Below, piece after piece: positions 62,411-64,000 of a stretch of 64,000 nucleotides of DNA. Numbering within the stretch: the first letter of the stretch is position 1; each line of letters begins with the position of its first letter. The notes under the pieces were generated by a model, which saw only the letters and a program-made list of their open reading frames with translations, ran no database searches and was not told the DNA's origin. Location of the stretch: contig NZ_CP040504.1 of NCBI RefSeq assembly GCF_005886145.1, positions 868,001 through 932,000 of the forward strand, read 5' to 3'. Source of the DNA: Neisseria sp. oral taxon 014 str. F0314. Its GTDB lineage: Bacteria > Pseudomonadota > Gammaproteobacteria > Burkholderiales > Neisseriaceae. The position numbers were made by a program, and so were the translations under genes.

Positions 62411-62536
62411 AAAAAAATGTTGCCGCCGGGCGGAATACCCAATGGCAACTACTTATCCAAGGTTGCAAAGATAGATATAAGGAACTAGCTGAAAATTAGT
62501 TATAAAGAACTATACTCTAGCTGTAAAAATTGGCAA
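62411..62536 (-). promoter_or_regulatory. Promoter, ~90-nt leader and intrinsic terminator ahead of TonB receptor
   Basis: On the minus strand: -35 TTGCCA (62536-62531), 16 bp, -10 TATAGT (62514-62509). The plus-strand sequence TAGTTATAAAGAACTATA (62497-62514) differs by one base from 57285-57302. The transcript ends in GTTGCC...GGCAAC (62449-62419) and seven T after one A. The ATG is 150 nt further. This and the 57.2-kb copy share spacing and parts. The 612-bp region 62262-62873 has no other gene, only DUS and a DUS pair at 62729-62772. Confidence 0.62.
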
Positions 62537-62873
62537 TCGTTTTTTTCAGACGGCCTCACGTTTTTTCACACATCTTGTCATAAATCAAAGTAGAGAGGAT
62601 GGTTTTACGACCTTTGCCCGTGCATCCAAAAACCGCCATCCTAACCTTCCCCCGCCGGATAAGGGAGGGTACTGGATGACTGTCGTAGTTAAGGGGGAGA
62701 ATGAAACCCTCTTTTTTTGTAAATCCAAAGGCCGTCTGAAAACCCGACATGAAACTGAATTTCAGACGGCCTCCCAATCAGATACATATCGTTTTTTCTT
62801 TCCGTCCGCCAAAGCTATATGGGTTTTCAAGCGGTTTGGTTTTATAATCCGTTTTTTCGATCCTGCCCCTCCC

Positions 62874-63710
62874 ATGCAAACCGCCCTTATCCTTCAGTCC
62901 CCGTCTCTGACAGACCGCAATTCAAACGTATTGGCCCATTTCAACCTTCCCGCCCCCGTCGCGGGCAATAACAGCCTGCGATTTGCCGTGGATTCGGCGT
63001 TCACGCTGCCGGCCGGAGAAAAGGAAGTCTTAGCCCGCCAAAAAATCGACCATGCCATCCTGCCCGATATGGCTTTTGAAGATTTGGGACTGATTGTGAG
63101 CGATATGGATTCGACATTGATTACCATCGAGTGTGTGGACGAAATCGCGGCAGGAGTCGGTTTGAAAGACAAAGTGGCGGAGATTACCGAGCGTTCGATG
63201 TGCGGCGAACTGGATTTTGAGCAGTCTTTACGCAGCCGCGTGGCATTGTTGGAAGGCTTGGACAGCCGCGTGTTGGAGGAAGTGTATGAAAACGTGCTGC
63301 AACTCTCGCCGGGCGCGGAATTTCTGTTGGACGAATGTAAAAAGCATAATGTGAAATTCATGTTGGTATCGGGCGGATTTACCTTCTTTACTGAACGTCT
63401 GCAACAACGTTTGGGCTTCGAATACCACTACGCCAACGTATTGGAAATAAAAAACGGCAGGCTGACAGGCCGTCTGAAAGGAAAAATCATCGACGCGCAG
63501 GCCAAAGCGGATTTGCTGCGCAAATACCGTAGCCGTCTGGGTTTGCAACCGCACCAAGTGCTGGCGATGGGCGACGGCGCCAACGATATTCCGATGCTGA
63601 AAGAAGCCGGTATCGGCGTAGCTTACCATGCCAAACCGAAAACCCAGGCCAATGCCGATGCCTGCATCAACTTCGGCGGTTTGGAGCGTGTGCGCGGCTG
63701 GTTCAGATAA
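62874..63710 (+). CDS. serB: Phosphoserine phosphatase
   Basis: This 278-residue HAD-type enzyme makes serine from phosphoserine. It has the HAD motif DMDST (Asp77 nucleophile), SGG near residue 165, and GDGANDIPMLKEAG near residue 240. An ACT-like N-terminal region (residues 1-65) is typical of this longer form. The start MQTALILQSPSLTDRN at 62874 is chosen; the longer frame crosses a DUS hairpin. A TATAAT lies at 62843-62848. Confidence 0.95.
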   Translation: MQTALILQSPSLTDRNSNVLAHFNLPAPVAGNNSLRFAVDSAFTLPAGEKEVLARQKIDHAILPDMAFEDLGLIVSDMDSTLITIECVDEIAAGVGLKDKVAEITERSMCGELDFEQSLRSRVALLEGLDSRVLEEVYENVLQLSPGAEFLLDECKKHNVKFMLVSGGFTFFTERLQQRLGFEYHYANVLEIKNGRLTGRLKGKIIDAQAKADLLRKYRSRLGLQPHQVLAMGDGANDIPMLKEAGIGVAYHAKPKTQANADACINFGGLERVRGWFR

Positions 63711-63757
63711 TCAAGTAAAAGGCCATCCTGCAACGCCCGCCTTACCGAAATGGACCA

Positions 63758-63794
63758 AAAGGCCGTCTGAAAACTGTGTTTTCAGACGGCCTTT
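63758..63794. terminator. DUS hairpin between convergent serB and aspS
   Basis: AAAGGCCGTCTGAAAA and its inverted copy, with T/A runs at both ends; works for both genes. Confidence 0.85.
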
Positions 63795-63813
63795 CATTTG
63801 AATCCGATAAAAA

Positions 63814-64000
63814 TCAGGCTTCTTTATTTTCGGTTGCTTTCTGACGCAGGCGCAAGCTCAATTCGCGCAGCTGTTTGTCGTCCACCGCATTTGGCGCGTT
63901 GGTCAGCAGACATTGGGCGCGTTGGGTTTTCGGGAAGGCAATCACGTCGCGGATGGACTCAGCGCCAGTCATCAACGTCACCAGACGGTCGAGGCCGAAT
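63814..64000 (-). CDS. aspS: Aspartyl-tRNA synthetase, 3' end (partial)
   Basis: Minus frame open to the right edge, encoding [20 protein letters not shown], then [20 protein letters not shown] and the C-terminal [20 protein letters not shown]. This is the catalytic motif 3 (GLDRL) and C-terminus of bacterial aspartyl-tRNA synthetase. Only about 61 residues are visible. Confidence 0.95.
   Translation of the reverse strand, partial: FGLDRLVTLMTGAESIRDVIAFPKTQRAQCLLTNAPNAVDDKQLRELSLRLRQKATENKEA

Noticed and set aside
62556..62777. 73-residue minus ORF between the TonB receptor and serB
   Set aside because: Crosses a DUS hairpin, has no ribosome site and looks like intergenic debris.

Overview
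The window comes from a Neisseria chromosome, most likely a commensal species. The neisserial DNA uptake sequence (DUS) GCCGTCTGAA is scattered throughout on both strands, often as inverted pairs that act as terminators. The AGGCCGTCTGAA form is far commoner by eye than the ATGCCGTCTGAA form typical of meningococcus and gonococcus. The nitrous oxide reductase cluster is complete and intact, which also fits a commensal.

Positions 1 to about 33,000 hold one lambda-like (siphovirus) prophage, cut by the left window edge. Its morphogenesis genes lie on the minus strand in lambda order: Q-like regulator, Z-like tail protein, small and large terminase, gpW-like protein, portal, fused protease-capsid, FII-like, U, V, G and GT (by programmed -1 frameshift), tape measure H, M, L, K, I and the receptor-binding protein J. 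Between the late region and the immunity region lie a HicAB toxin-antitoxin pair on the plus strand, a large perfect inverted repeat and a minus-strand primase-helicase gene. A Cro-like gene and a CI-like S24 repressor diverge near 26.1 kb. To the right is a second toxin-antitoxin-like module, then a plus-strand run of small accessory genes (YfdQ, a lipoprotein, a 45-residue membrane protein, DUF551, PrtN-like). No integrase or lysis gene is visible; these are presumably beyond the left edge or missing.

From 33 kb on the DNA is chromosomal. It carries cstA and its small partner, a MliC-like lipoprotein, and the nos cluster (nosR-nosZ-nosD-nosF-nosY-nosL-apbE/nosX), read leftward from a textbook FNR class II promoter. 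Next come ilvI-ilvH-(ABM monooxygenase)-ilvC behind a leader with a candidate uORF rich in branched-chain residues, a dispersin B-like lipoprotein, tRNA-Leu(CAA), a SCO1-type copper chaperone, and hisG-(GIY-YIG protein)-hisD. The last stretch has an aldo/keto reductase, an SbmA/YddA-type ABC exporter, an AT-rich coiled-coil gene broken by an amber codon, a TonB-dependent siderophore receptor, serB and the 3' end of aspS.

The most notable unexplained signals are: (1) two matching promoter-leader-terminator units of about 90 nt ahead of the aldo/keto reductase and the TonB receptor; (2) a perfect 46-bp inverted repeat with a nested hairpin beside the prophage replication gene; (3) a GGGAAAC slippery site placed in the loop of a perfect 10-bp inverted repeat in the tail chaperone gene; (4) one operator motif shared by hicAB and the phage immunity promoters; and (5) the dispersin B-like enzyme.
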